A DNA stretch of 5,710 nucleotides from ATZT02 sp964639395. GTDB lineage: Bacteria; Actinomycetota; Actinomycetes; S36-B12; UBA5976. Where the stretch lies: positions 1 through 5,710 of the forward strand of contig CAZXCT010000075.1 of NCBI GenBank assembly GCA_964639395.1, read 5' to 3'. Below the pieces are notes generated by a model. The model had not been told where the DNA came from. It saw only the letters and a program-made list of their open reading frames with translations, and made no database searches. Made by a program: the position numbers and the translations under genes. Positions 1 to 5,710 of the stretch are shown in pieces (positions within the stretch are counted from its first letter, which is position 1; each line of letters starts with the position of its first letter).

Positions 1-925
1 GTTTAACGTCGGCTAAGTGCGGGGTTTTGTCCCCAATGCGGTTGAAGTCATCCATTGTGATATCTACGCGAGCCTCGTGCGCCATTGCTAAAAGATGTAA
101 AACTGCATTAGTGGATCCACCCAAAGCCATAACAATTGTAATTGCGTTTTCAAATGCTTTTTTAGTCATAATGTCACGAGCGGTAATCCCTAAGCGAATT
201 AAATTAACAATCGCTTTACCAGCTTCGTAGGCATCTGTTTCGCGTGAGCGATCTAAGGCTGGCGCTGAAGCACTACCTGGCAAGGCCATGCCAATTGCTT
301 CGGCGACGCTGCTCATGGTGTTTGCGGTAAACATTCCCCCACAGGCGCCTTCGCCCGGGCAAGCATTTCTTTCAATATCTGCTAATTCTTTTTCTGTAAT
401 TTTACCGAGCGCACATGCGCCAACTGCTTCAAAAACATCTTGCAAAGTTAGATCTTGATCGTTTAAACTTCCGGGCATGATTGTTCCGTTATAAACAAAG
501 ACGCTCGCTAAATCTAAGCGAGCTGCCGCCATTAGCATTCCTGGTAAAGACTTATCGCATCCAGCTAAAGTTACCGAACCATCTAATCTCTCAGCATGCA
601 TTACTGCCTCGACTGAATCTGCAATAATTTCGCGACTTACTAATGAAGCGCGCATTCCCTCGTGACCCATTGAGATTCCATCTGAAACTGTGATAGTTCC
701 AAATTCCATCGGGTAGCCACCGGCATCTCTCACGCCCTCTTTTACTTTTTCAGCGAGACGGCGCAGCGTCATATTGCAAGGGGTAATTTCATTCCAAGAA
801 TTCGCGACACCAATTTGCGGCTTTGAGAAGTCTTCATCTTGCATACCGATTGCCCGCAACATACTTCTGGCAGGTGCTCTTTCAAAACCCTCAGTAACTT
901 CTTTACTTCTAGGTTTCATATCCAT
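1..925 (-). CDS. ilvD: Dihydroxy-acid dehydratase, N-terminal half (partial at left edge)
   Basis: IlvD dehydrates 2,3-dihydroxy-3-methylbutanoate and its methylpentanoate homologue to 2-keto acids in cytosolic valine, isoleucine and leucine synthesis. An open frame of 308 codons runs off the left edge; the family is usually about 560-615 residues, so a little over half is present. Visible family features are NSWNEITPCN with Cys50, SDGISMGHEGM with Asp82 (81-91), GCDKSLPG with Cys123, Asp124 and Lys125 (122-129), and CPGEGACGGMFTANTM with Cys195 (189-204). By family knowledge the three cysteines bind the Fe-S cluster. The Asp residues and the carbamylated Lys bind Mg2+. The chosen ATG (923-925) lies 6 nt after the gatB stop and has a GAAGGG ribosome site 9 nt upstream; a second ATG two codons later is possible but changes little. 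No leader peptide or attenuator can fit before it. Assignment is near certain. Confidence 0.97.
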   Translation of the reverse strand, partial: MDMKPRSKEVTEGFERAPARSMLRAIGMQDEDFSKPQIGVANSWNEITPCNMTLRRLAEKVKEGVRDAGGYPMEFGTITVSDGISMGHEGMRASLVSREIIADSVEAVMHAERLDGSVTLAGCDKSLPGMLMAAARLDLASVFVYNGTIMPGSLNDQDLTLQDVFEAVGACALGKITEKELADIERNACPGEGACGGMFTANTMSSVAEAIGMALPGSASAPALDRSRETDAYEAGKAIVNLIRLGITARDIMTKKAFENAITIVMALGGSTNAVLHLLAMAHEARVDITMDDFNRIGDKTPHLADVK

Positions 926-931
926 TTTTAT

Positions 932-2431
932 TTACCCTTCTACGGCGAGTTCTTTTAATACTAAAGATCTGACTTTTGCAGCATCTGCTTTGCCTTGAGT
1001 TTCTTTCATCACTGCACCCAAAATTGGGCCTAAAGCTTGTAACTTTCCTGTCTTTACTTTTGCTGCTACCTCAGGATTAGCTTCGATAGCTGCTCTGATG
1101 GCAGGCAAAAGGCTCGAATCATCGCTCATCACAACTAGATTGCGCTTTTGCACGATTTCACTTGGAGTTCCTTCTTTATTAATTAAACCATCTAATACTT
1201 GACGTGCCAACTTGTCAGTTAATTTTCCTTCCACCACCAACTGCTCTAGTTCGCTGATGTGTTTTGGTTCGATCCCGAGGCTTGATAAGTCTTTTTCGGC
1301 TTCAGTTGCTTTGCGAGCTAATTCACCCAGCCACCATTTACGAGCCGCTTGAGCAGTGGCGCCAGCGGCTACAGTTTGTGCAATTAAATCTGTTGCCCCC
1401 ATACTCACTACATCGCGCATTTCTTCGTCACTAAAACCCCACTCTTGCGCTAAACGTTTTCTTTCAATTGACGGCGCTTGGGGTAAATCTGTCTTTAACT
1501 CATTAACCCATGCGCTAGTTGCGATTACCGGAACTAAATCTGGTTCTGGAAAATATCTGTAATCTTCGGCTTCTTCTTTGCTTCTTCCACTTGAAGAAGT
1601 GCCAGAATCCTCATGAAAATGTCTAGTTTCTTGAGTTACTTTTCCGCCTTCAATTAAAACATCAGCTTGTCTTTCTATTTCACTATTAACCGCTTTTTCG
1701 ACTGAGCGAAGTGAGTTTACATTTTTAGTTTCAGTTCGCTTACCCCATTCGCTTGCACCTTTAGGGTGAAGCGAAAGGTTTACATCACAACGCAATGAAC
1801 CTTCCTCCATGCGAACATCTGAAACTGCTAAAGAGCGCAATAAGTCTCTTAATTCGGTTACGTAAGCTCGGGCTACTATTCCCGCGTATTTACCGGTGCC
1901 TAAAACCGGCTTGGTAACAATCTCGACTAACGCGATTCCGGCCCGGTTGTAATCGACTAATGAATAATCTGCACCATGGATTCGTCCGGTAACACCACCT
2001 GAGTGGGTGAGCTTTCCAGTGTCTTCTTCCAGGTGCACTCTTTCTATTTCAACCCTAAAAGTTTTATCACCTTCATCGGTAGGTACCAAAACGTCTAAAT
2101 ACCCATTAACACAAAAGGGTTCGTCGTATTGACTAGTTTGAAAATCTTTTGGCATATCTGGGTAAAAATAATTTTTTCGAGAGAATCTTGAAAATTCTGT
2201 AATCTGACAATTTAAAGCTAAGCCAATTCGAAAAGTTGATTCGATTGCTGTTTTATTAGGCACCGGCAATGAGCCTGGCAAGCCTAAACAGGTCGGGCAA
2301 ACTTGAGTGTTGGGTTCCGCACCAAATTCGATGGAACAACCACAAAACATTTTTGAATTCGTGGACAACTCTACGTGGGTTTCTAAGCCAATAATTGGAT
2401 CAAACTTTTCCATAGCCTCAAGAATTTTCAT
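932..2431 (-). CDS. gatB: Aspartyl/glutamyl-tRNA(Asn/Gln) amidotransferase subunit B
   Basis: GatB binds the misacylated tRNA and, using ATP, phosphorylates the Glu or Asp side chain before ammonia from GatA amidates it. The protein has 499 residues, a normal actinobacterial length. Order of parts: cradle (kinase-like) domain from about 8 to 300 with GLETHVEL (15-22), a CxC...CxxC set at Cys30, 32, 45 and 48 (probable zinc site, present in many but not all GatBs), RKNYFYPDMPK (85-95), HLEEDTGK (133-140), RMEEGSLRCDVN (207-218), TETKNVNS (233-240) and YRYFPEPDL (291-299). A helical and YqeY-like tRNA-binding tail runs from about 350 to the end. The signature at 160-172 reads DYNRAGIALVEIV, with Ala167 where Pro is usual. 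The start ATG overlaps the gatA stop as ATGA. Met7 is an alternative start, but the residues before it align with other actinobacterial GatBs, so the longer form is preferred. Confidence 0.98.
   Translation of the reverse strand: MKILEAMEKFDPIIGLETHVELSTNSKMFCGCSIEFGAEPNTQVCPTCLGLPGSLPVPNKTAIESTFRIGLALNCQITEFSRFSRKNYFYPDMPKDFQTSQYDEPFCVNGYLDVLVPTDEGDKTFRVEIERVHLEEDTGKLTHSGGVTGRIHGADYSLVDYNRAGIALVEIVTKPVLGTGKYAGIVARAYVTELRDLLRSLAVSDVRMEEGSLRCDVNLSLHPKGASEWGKRTETKNVNSLRSVEKAVNSEIERQADVLIEGGKVTQETRHFHEDSGTSSSGRSKEEAEDYRYFPEPDLVPVIATSAWVNELKTDLPQAPSIERKRLAQEWGFSDEEMRDVVSMGATDLIAQTVAAGATAQAARKWWLGELARKATEAEKDLSSLGIEPKHISELEQLVVEGKLTDKLARQVLDGLINKEGTPSEIVQKRNLVVMSDDSSLLPAIRAAIEANPEVAAKVKTGKLQALGPILGAVMKETQGKADAAKVRSLVLKELAVEG
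935..940 (-). promoter_or_regulatory. Ribosome binding site of ilvD
   Basis: GAAGGG on the minus strand, inside the last codons of gatB, sits 9 nt before the ATG at 923-925. It supports that ATG as the ilvD start, although the ATG at 917-919 is also in range at 15 nt and is less likely. Its position within gatB means ilvD translation may be helped by ribosomes finishing gatB. Confidence 0.7.
2428..2431 (-). other. ATGA stop-start overlap of gatA and gatB
   Basis: The gatA stop TGA (2428-2430) and the gatB start ATG (2429-2431) share bases on the minus strand. Only a weak GAG-type purine stretch lies upstream of the ATG, so gatB probably depends on ribosomes that have just ended gatA. This would favour equal amounts of the two subunits (inference). 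Confidence 0.85.
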
Positions 2432-3924
2432 ACTAAACTCGCTAAATCTTTAATCTGGTCAATTAATAATCCGCCTTGCGCGGCTTCAATCGCAGAAGCA
2501 ACTTGATAATTCTTGTGATCTTGCATGGCTGGTGCAATGATCTGTAATCCCACTGGCATCTGATCTTCTTTGGCTAAACCAATTGGCACACTTATGGCAG
2601 GTACTCCTGCCAAGCTCGGTGGCAAAGTTGCTAAGTCCGCTAGGTACATCGCAAGCGGGTTATCAACTCGCTCGCCCAGCTTCCAGGCAGTAGTAGGTGA
2701 GGTTGGTGACACCAATACATCTACCTTTTCAAAAGCTGCCTTGAAGTCTTCAGCAATCAATCCCCGTACCTTTTGTGCTTGACCGTAATAGGCGTCGTAA
2801 TAACCAGTCGATAGTGCGTATGTTCCCAAAATAATTCTTCGCTTTACTTCTGGGCCAAAACCCTGTGCCCGAGTTAAATTCATAACTGCTTCGACGTCTT
2901 TTTCTCCGTTATCTCCAACTCGTAATCCATAACGCATCCCATCAAAGCGAGCCAAGTTTGAACTTGCTTCACTGGGAGCAATCAAATAGTAGACAGCTAG
3001 GGCATAGGGAGAATGTGGCAATGAAATTTCAACCACTTCAGCTCCGAGTTGCTTTAGGATTTCAATACTTTGGTTAAAATTTGTAACTACTCCCTCTTGC
3101 CAACCTTCGCCACCTAATTCTTTGATGACACCTATTTTCATGCCCTTTAAATCTTTAGTGTTTGCCGCAGCAACCAAGGAGGCAGTGGATTGATTGATGC
3201 TAGTGGAATCGAGTGGGTCATAACCTGCAATAACTTCATTTAGTAAAGCTGCATCCATCACGCTTCGGGTGATTGGCCCCGCTTGATCTAGTGAAGATGC
3301 AAAGGCAATTAATCCATACCTAGAGACTGTGCCGTAAGTAGGTTTAGTACCAACGATTCCACAAACTGCTGCTGGCTGTCTGATCGAGCCCCCAGTATCG
3401 GTGCCAATCGCTAAGGGGGCAAAAAAACTTGCCACTGCAGCAGACGAACCACCAGAGGAACCACCAGGAATTCTAGATAAATCCCACGGGTTTTTAGTTT
3501 TCTGATAAGCACTGTTCTCAGTAGAAGAGCCCATCGCAAATTCATCCATGTTTACTTTGCCTAAAATAATGACGTCATTTTCTTTTAATCTTTTAACCAC
3601 AGTGCTGTCATAGGGTGGTCGCCAGTTTTCCAAAATTTTCGATCCGCAAGTTGTTGGTACTCCGCGCTGAGTCATTACATCTTTTAAGGCCAGAGGAACA
3701 CCAGCTAAGGGGCTCAAAGTTTCATTTTTGGCCACTTTTTTATCAACTCTTTTTGCCTGCTCCAAAGCCGCTGCTTTATCTAGATATAAAAAACTTTCGA
3801 TTTTCTTATCTAATTTTTCAATTCGATCAAAATGTGCTTGGGTGACTTCAGAGGCAGTAACATCTTTATTTTTGATCTTTGCGGCAAGCTGCTGCGCACT
3901 AAAAGTTGTTAGGTCTTCGCTCAC
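2428..3924 (-). CDS. gatA: Aspartyl/glutamyl-tRNA(Asn/Gln) amidotransferase subunit A
   Basis: GatA is the glutaminase of the GatCAB complex. It releases ammonia from glutamine, which passes to GatB. It is a 498-residue amidase-signature enzyme of usual length. The catalytic Lys-cisSer-Ser triad is visible as Lys81 (in LALKDV), Ser156 (in PGGSSGGSSAA, 153-163) and Ser180 (in GTDTGGSIRQPA, 174-185). The spacings of 75 and 24 residues match the family. Other family blocks are KVNMDEFAMGSSTENSA (123-139), SRYGLIAFASSLDQAGP (201-217), EASSNLARFDGMRYG (319-333), EVKRRIILGTY (359-369) and a C-terminal LAGVPAISVPIGL (438-450). The start is GTG at 3922-3924, with GAGGA 7 nt upstream; the gatC stop lies 3 nt before it in the same frame, so no longer form is possible. 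It is translated between gatC and gatB, as expected for subunits of one complex. Confidence 0.98.
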   Translation of the reverse strand: MSEDLTTFSAQQLAAKIKNKDVTASEVTQAHFDRIEKLDKKIESFLYLDKAAALEQAKRVDKKVAKNETLSPLAGVPLALKDVMTQRGVPTTCGSKILENWRPPYDSTVVKRLKENDVIILGKVNMDEFAMGSSTENSAYQKTKNPWDLSRIPGGSSGGSSAAVASFFAPLAIGTDTGGSIRQPAAVCGIVGTKPTYGTVSRYGLIAFASSLDQAGPITRSVMDAALLNEVIAGYDPLDSTSINQSTASLVAAANTKDLKGMKIGVIKELGGEGWQEGVVTNFNQSIEILKQLGAEVVEISLPHSPYALAVYYLIAPSEASSNLARFDGMRYGLRVGDNGEKDVEAVMNLTRAQGFGPEVKRRIILGTYALSTGYYDAYYGQAQKVRGLIAEDFKAAFEKVDVLVSPTSPTTAWKLGERVDNPLAMYLADLATLPPSLAGVPAISVPIGLAKEDQMPVGLQIIAPAMQDHKNYQVASAIEAAQGGLLIDQIKDLASLV

Positions 3925-3927
3925 TTC

Positions 3928-4224
3928 TTAATCCTCATTCAAGATTCTTGGTACCCGAAAGCGATTGGCTTCTGTGGCAGGTGCCTGAGAAAGTACCTCA
4001 GCTCTATCTAAAGGAGCCTTAATTACATCTTCTCTAAAAACGTTTGTTAAACCCACGGCGTGACTCATCGGCTTAACATCCCCAGCCGCCACTTCACGAA
4101 TCTTGTCAACTGAATCCAAAATAATTTCTAACTGAGTGGCGTACATTGCTAACTCTGCTTCAGTTAGTTCTAATCGGGCCAATTTTGCTAAGTGTTTAAG
4201 GGCCTCAGGGGTTATTTTTGACAC
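3928..4224 (-). CDS. gatC: Aspartyl/glutamyl-tRNA(Asn/Gln) amidotransferase subunit C
   Basis: GatC is the small subunit that wraps around GatA and GatB and holds the amidotransferase together. The 98 residues match the usual length of about 95-100. The N-terminus MSKITPEALKHLAKLARLEL is the typical GatC opening helix. It is followed by a second helix with LEIILDSVDKIREV (32-45), the conserved SHAVGLTNVFREDV stretch (54-67) and the C-terminal tail NRFRVPRIL (87-95) that docks on GatA. The start is GTG at 4222-4224. An in-frame TAG lies four codons upstream and the next in-frame Met is at residue 27, so GTG is effectively forced. There is no properly spaced ribosome site: AAGG directly abuts the GTG. 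This, with the hexamer described separately, suggests leaderless initiation. It is 19 nt downstream of ligA and 3 nt upstream of gatA. Confidence 0.96.
   Translation of the reverse strand: MSKITPEALKHLAKLARLELTEAELAMYATQLEIILDSVDKIREVAAGDVKPMSHAVGLTNVFREDVIKAPLDRAEVLSQAPATEANRFRVPRILNED
3932..3936 (-). promoter_or_regulatory. Ribosome binding site of gatA
   Basis: GAGGA on the minus strand, inside the last codons of gatC, sits 7 nt before the GTG at 3922-3924. Together with the in-frame TAA just upstream it fixes GTG as the gatA start. Confidence 0.8.
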
Positions 4225-4236
4225 CCTTACATTCTA
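4224..4236 (-). promoter_or_regulatory. Candidate leaderless promoter of the gat genes (-10 hexamer)
   Basis: The minus strand carries TAGAAT at 4231-4236, followed by six bases and then the GTG of gatC. A -10 hexamer usually ends 6-7 nt before the transcription start, so transcripts would begin at or next to the G of GTG, giving an mRNA without a leader. Actinobacteria commonly use TANNNT -10 boxes and leaderless mRNAs (established). No convincing -35 box is present; GTTAGC at 17-nt spacing is a poor match. The lack of a spaced ribosome site before gatC fits the idea, but one hexamer in AT-rich DNA can arise by chance. Confidence 0.4.
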
Positions 4237-4243
4237 ATGATTG

Positions 4244-5710
4244 CTACTTTTCGGCTAACTGAGCCGCTTGCTCAAACCCCTGCTCTACCAATACTGCGAA
4301 GTGCTCTGCCTCAAGTCTTGGAATTGCAAGTGAAACTGCTTTGGAATATTTTGATCCATCTACTCGCCCGTATATGACTAAATCAGTATTTTTACTTACC
4401 GAGCTCGACACCTTTGCCCCCAATTGCGCCAGCGTTTCTTTTGCACCATCGCGAGAATACCCAGCGACGGAACCGGTAATTACTATCAATTTATCTTTCA
4501 ACGGTTGCGGGCCTTTTGATTTAGCCTCTCGCATTTGAACACCAGCTTTAGCCCATGACTTTATGATCTTTTGATGCCACTGCTCGCTAAACCATTCTTT
4601 AATTGAAACAGCGATTACTTCGCCCACGCCGTCTATGTCAGCCAATTGTTCAACGCTAGCTTTTTCGATACTTTCAATATTTGAAAATTCCCGAGCCAAT
4701 GCTTGCGCAGCAGTGGGTCCGACATGGCGAATAGAAAGTGCCACCAAAATTCTCCAGAGTGCTCGCGTTTTAGCTACCTCTAATTGCGAAAGGAGTTCCT
4801 CTGCGTTTTTGCCAAGAACTCGCTTTTCTTCACCTTTACCTCCCGCACGGGTAAAATAATCACTCTTCATTAAATCTTTTTCAGTTAAATTAAATAATTC
4901 ACTTTCGTTTTTCAAAATATTTTCAGTCAATAATGCTTCAGCAGACTTATAACCCAAGCCTTCAATATCCAAGGCACCACGAGTGCCCACATGAAAAAGT
5001 CGCTCCCTTAATTGTGCAGGACAAGATTCAGCGTTCGGGCACCGTAAATCAACATCACCAGATTTTTCTTGACTGATTTTAGATCCGCATTCGGGACAAA
5101 TATTTGGCATCTTAAATTTTTTTTCACTGCCATCTCTGATTTCAACAACTGGGCCCATGACTTCGGGGATTACATCCCCCGCTTTACGCAGGTAAATCAT
5201 GTCGCCAATCAAAATTCCTTTGCGCTCTATCTCGCTCACGTTATGCAAAGTTGCATTAGTCACGGTTGACCCAGCTACTCTCACCGGATCCATAACAGCA
5301 AAAGGCGTAATGCGACCAGTTCGTCCTACATTTACTTTGATGTCTAATAATTTGGTTCTTACAACTTCAGGTGGGTACTTGTAAGCTACGGCCCAGCGTG
5401 GGGTTCTACTGGTTGCACCTAAATTTTGTTGCAGCAAAATTTCATTTATTTTGACAACTACCCCATCTATTTCGTGAGTTAAGCGATGACGACTTTCACC
5501 ATATTTTTTAATGTATTTTTTTACCTCATCAAAACTTTCAACCACCAAAAAATCATTTGAAGTAGGAAGTCCAAATTCTTTAAATAAACGATAGGAGTCA
5601 GCTTGGGTTTTTAATTCAACCCCTTCGTGTCGGCCGATACCATGCACTACCAATTGTAATTTTCTTAGAGCCCCTGCCGCCATATCGAATTCCTTTTTTA
5701 ATCTCTCAAT
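4244..5710 (-). CDS. ligA: NAD+-dependent DNA ligase, C-terminal two thirds (partial at right edge)
   Basis: LigA seals nicks in replication and repair, using NAD+ to form a Lys-AMP intermediate. The frame is open to the right edge and gives 488 residues (numbered from the edge, Ile1). The ATG at 5681-5683 is internal, not a start. The N-terminal Ia domain and the KxDG adenylation lysine lie outside. Visible parts are the end of the nucleotidyltransferase domain with HEIDGVVVKIN (79-89; Asp82, Lys87) and AYKYPPE (109-115; Lys111); an OB fold from about 120 to 195; a zinc finger with Cys205, 208, 224 and 230; helix-hairpin-helix repeats with IEGLG (249-253), HVGPTAAQALA (329-339) and IDGVGE (359-364); and a BRCT domain from about 402 to 482. 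Oddly, the stretch before LVVHGIG lacks the NPRN motif and about 11 further residues (see findings). The stop TAG is 19 nt before gatC. Identity is certain; full activity is not shown. Confidence 0.95.
   Translation of the reverse strand: MERLKKEFDMAAGALRKLQLVVHGIGRHEGVELKTQADSYRLFKEFGLPTSNDFLVVESFDEVKKYIKKYGESRHRLTHEIDGVVVKINEILLQQNLGATSRTPRWAVAYKYPPEVVRTKLLDIKVNVGRTGRITPFAVMDPVRVAGSTVTNATLHNVSEIERKGILIGDMIYLRKAGDVIPEVMGPVVEIRDGSEKKFKMPNICPECGSKISQEKSGDVDLRCPNAESCPAQLRERLFHVGTRGALDIEGLGYKSAEALLTENILKNESELFNLTEKDLMKSDYFTRAGGKGEEKRVLGKNAEELLSQLEVAKTRALWRILVALSIRHVGPTAAQALAREFSNIESIEKASVEQLADIDGVGEVIAVSIKEWFSEQWHQKIIKSWAKAGVQMREAKSKGPQPLKDKLIVITGSVAGYSRDGAKETLAQLGAKVSSSVSKNTDLVIYGRVDGSKYSKAVSLAIPRLEAEHFAVLVEQGFEQAAQLAEK

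Noticed and set aside
774..998. Plus-strand open frame of 74 codons across the gatB-ilvD junction
   Set aside because: It is antisense to two strongly conserved genes, has no ribosome site of note, and its product resembles no family. It is a shadow of the coding strand.
3615..3931. Two overlapping plus-strand open frames antisense to the gatA N-terminus
   Set aside because: gatA is intact here, including Lys81 and its upstream helices. The antisense products are low-complexity and overlap each other in different frames.
4225..4260. Intrinsic terminator between ligA and gatC
   Set aside because: The 19-nt gap has no GC-rich hairpin followed by a T run on the minus strand.
4855..4925. Very AT-rich patch inside ligA as a sign of insertion or foreign DNA
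   Set aside because: It encodes the normal ligase segment between the zinc finger and the later helix-hairpin-helix repeats, with Asn/Lys/Phe/Leu-rich codons and no break in frame. No inserted domain or repeat ends are seen.
5682..5692. Minus-strand GAATTCGATAT, resembling a common cloning polylinker, near the odd ligA stretch
   Set aside because: The match is only 11 bases, the frame continues through it, and no further vector sequence follows on either side. I treat it as chance, but it is one reason to confirm the ligA anomaly with reads.
5645..5710. Frameshift or independent start explaining the missing ligA motif
   Set aside because: The frame is open on both sides of the anomaly and the residues downstream are all ligase. 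The ATG at 5681-5683 falls inside a conserved domain, so it cannot be the natural start of a working ligase.
1..5710. A hidden novel defence, mobile or regulatory system
   Set aside because: Both strands are accounted for by five conserved housekeeping genes with at most 19 nt between them. No repeats, unusual small gene or non-coding space remain to hold one.

Overview
The window is almost entirely protein-coding. It holds five genes on the minus strand, all housekeeping. In transcription order (right to left) they are: the C-terminal two thirds of an NAD+-dependent DNA ligase (ligA, cut by the right edge); the three subunits of the glutamyl-/aspartyl-tRNA amidotransferase (gatC, gatA, gatB); and the N-terminal half of dihydroxy-acid dehydratase (ilvD, cut by the left edge). 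No tRNA, rRNA, CRISPR array, mobile element, long repeat or convincing terminator was seen, and no stretch over 20 bp lies outside a gene.

The gene order ligA-gatC-gatA-gatB-ilvD and many residue-level details point to Actinobacteria. Examples are the GatB N-terminus with its FCGC and QVCPTCLGLPG motifs, the GatB tail ending in a GAVMKxTxGxADAAxVR-like pattern, and the LigA phrase LWRxLVALSIRHVGPTAA. Base composition is clearly AT-richer than classical Actinobacteria (by eye in the low to mid 40s % GC, with locally much lower patches). Junctions are extremely tight: 19 nt, 3 nt, a 4-nt overlap and 6 nt. Together these suggest a streamlined low-GC planktonic actinobacterium, for example the freshwater acI/Nanopelagicales group. 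The family-level assignment is inference from memory, not a search.

Functionally, GatCAB converts misacylated Glu-tRNA(Gln) and/or Asp-tRNA(Asn) to the correct amidated forms. LigA seals nicks in replication and repair. IlvD makes the 2-keto acid precursors of valine, isoleucine and leucine. The three functions are linked by gene order rather than by a shared pathway. The gat genes look translationally coupled. A TAGAAT hexamer exactly 6 nt before the gatC GTG suggests they may also have their own leaderless promoter.

I found no undescribed multi-gene system. The most unusual observation is in ligA: the near-universal NPRN motif of the nucleotidyltransferase domain is absent, and about 11 residues are missing just after it, while the other visible ligase motifs keep their usual spacing. 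Smaller points are the leaderless-type gatC start, a Pro-to-Ala change in the GatB signature, and a gatC-gatA junction in one reading frame.
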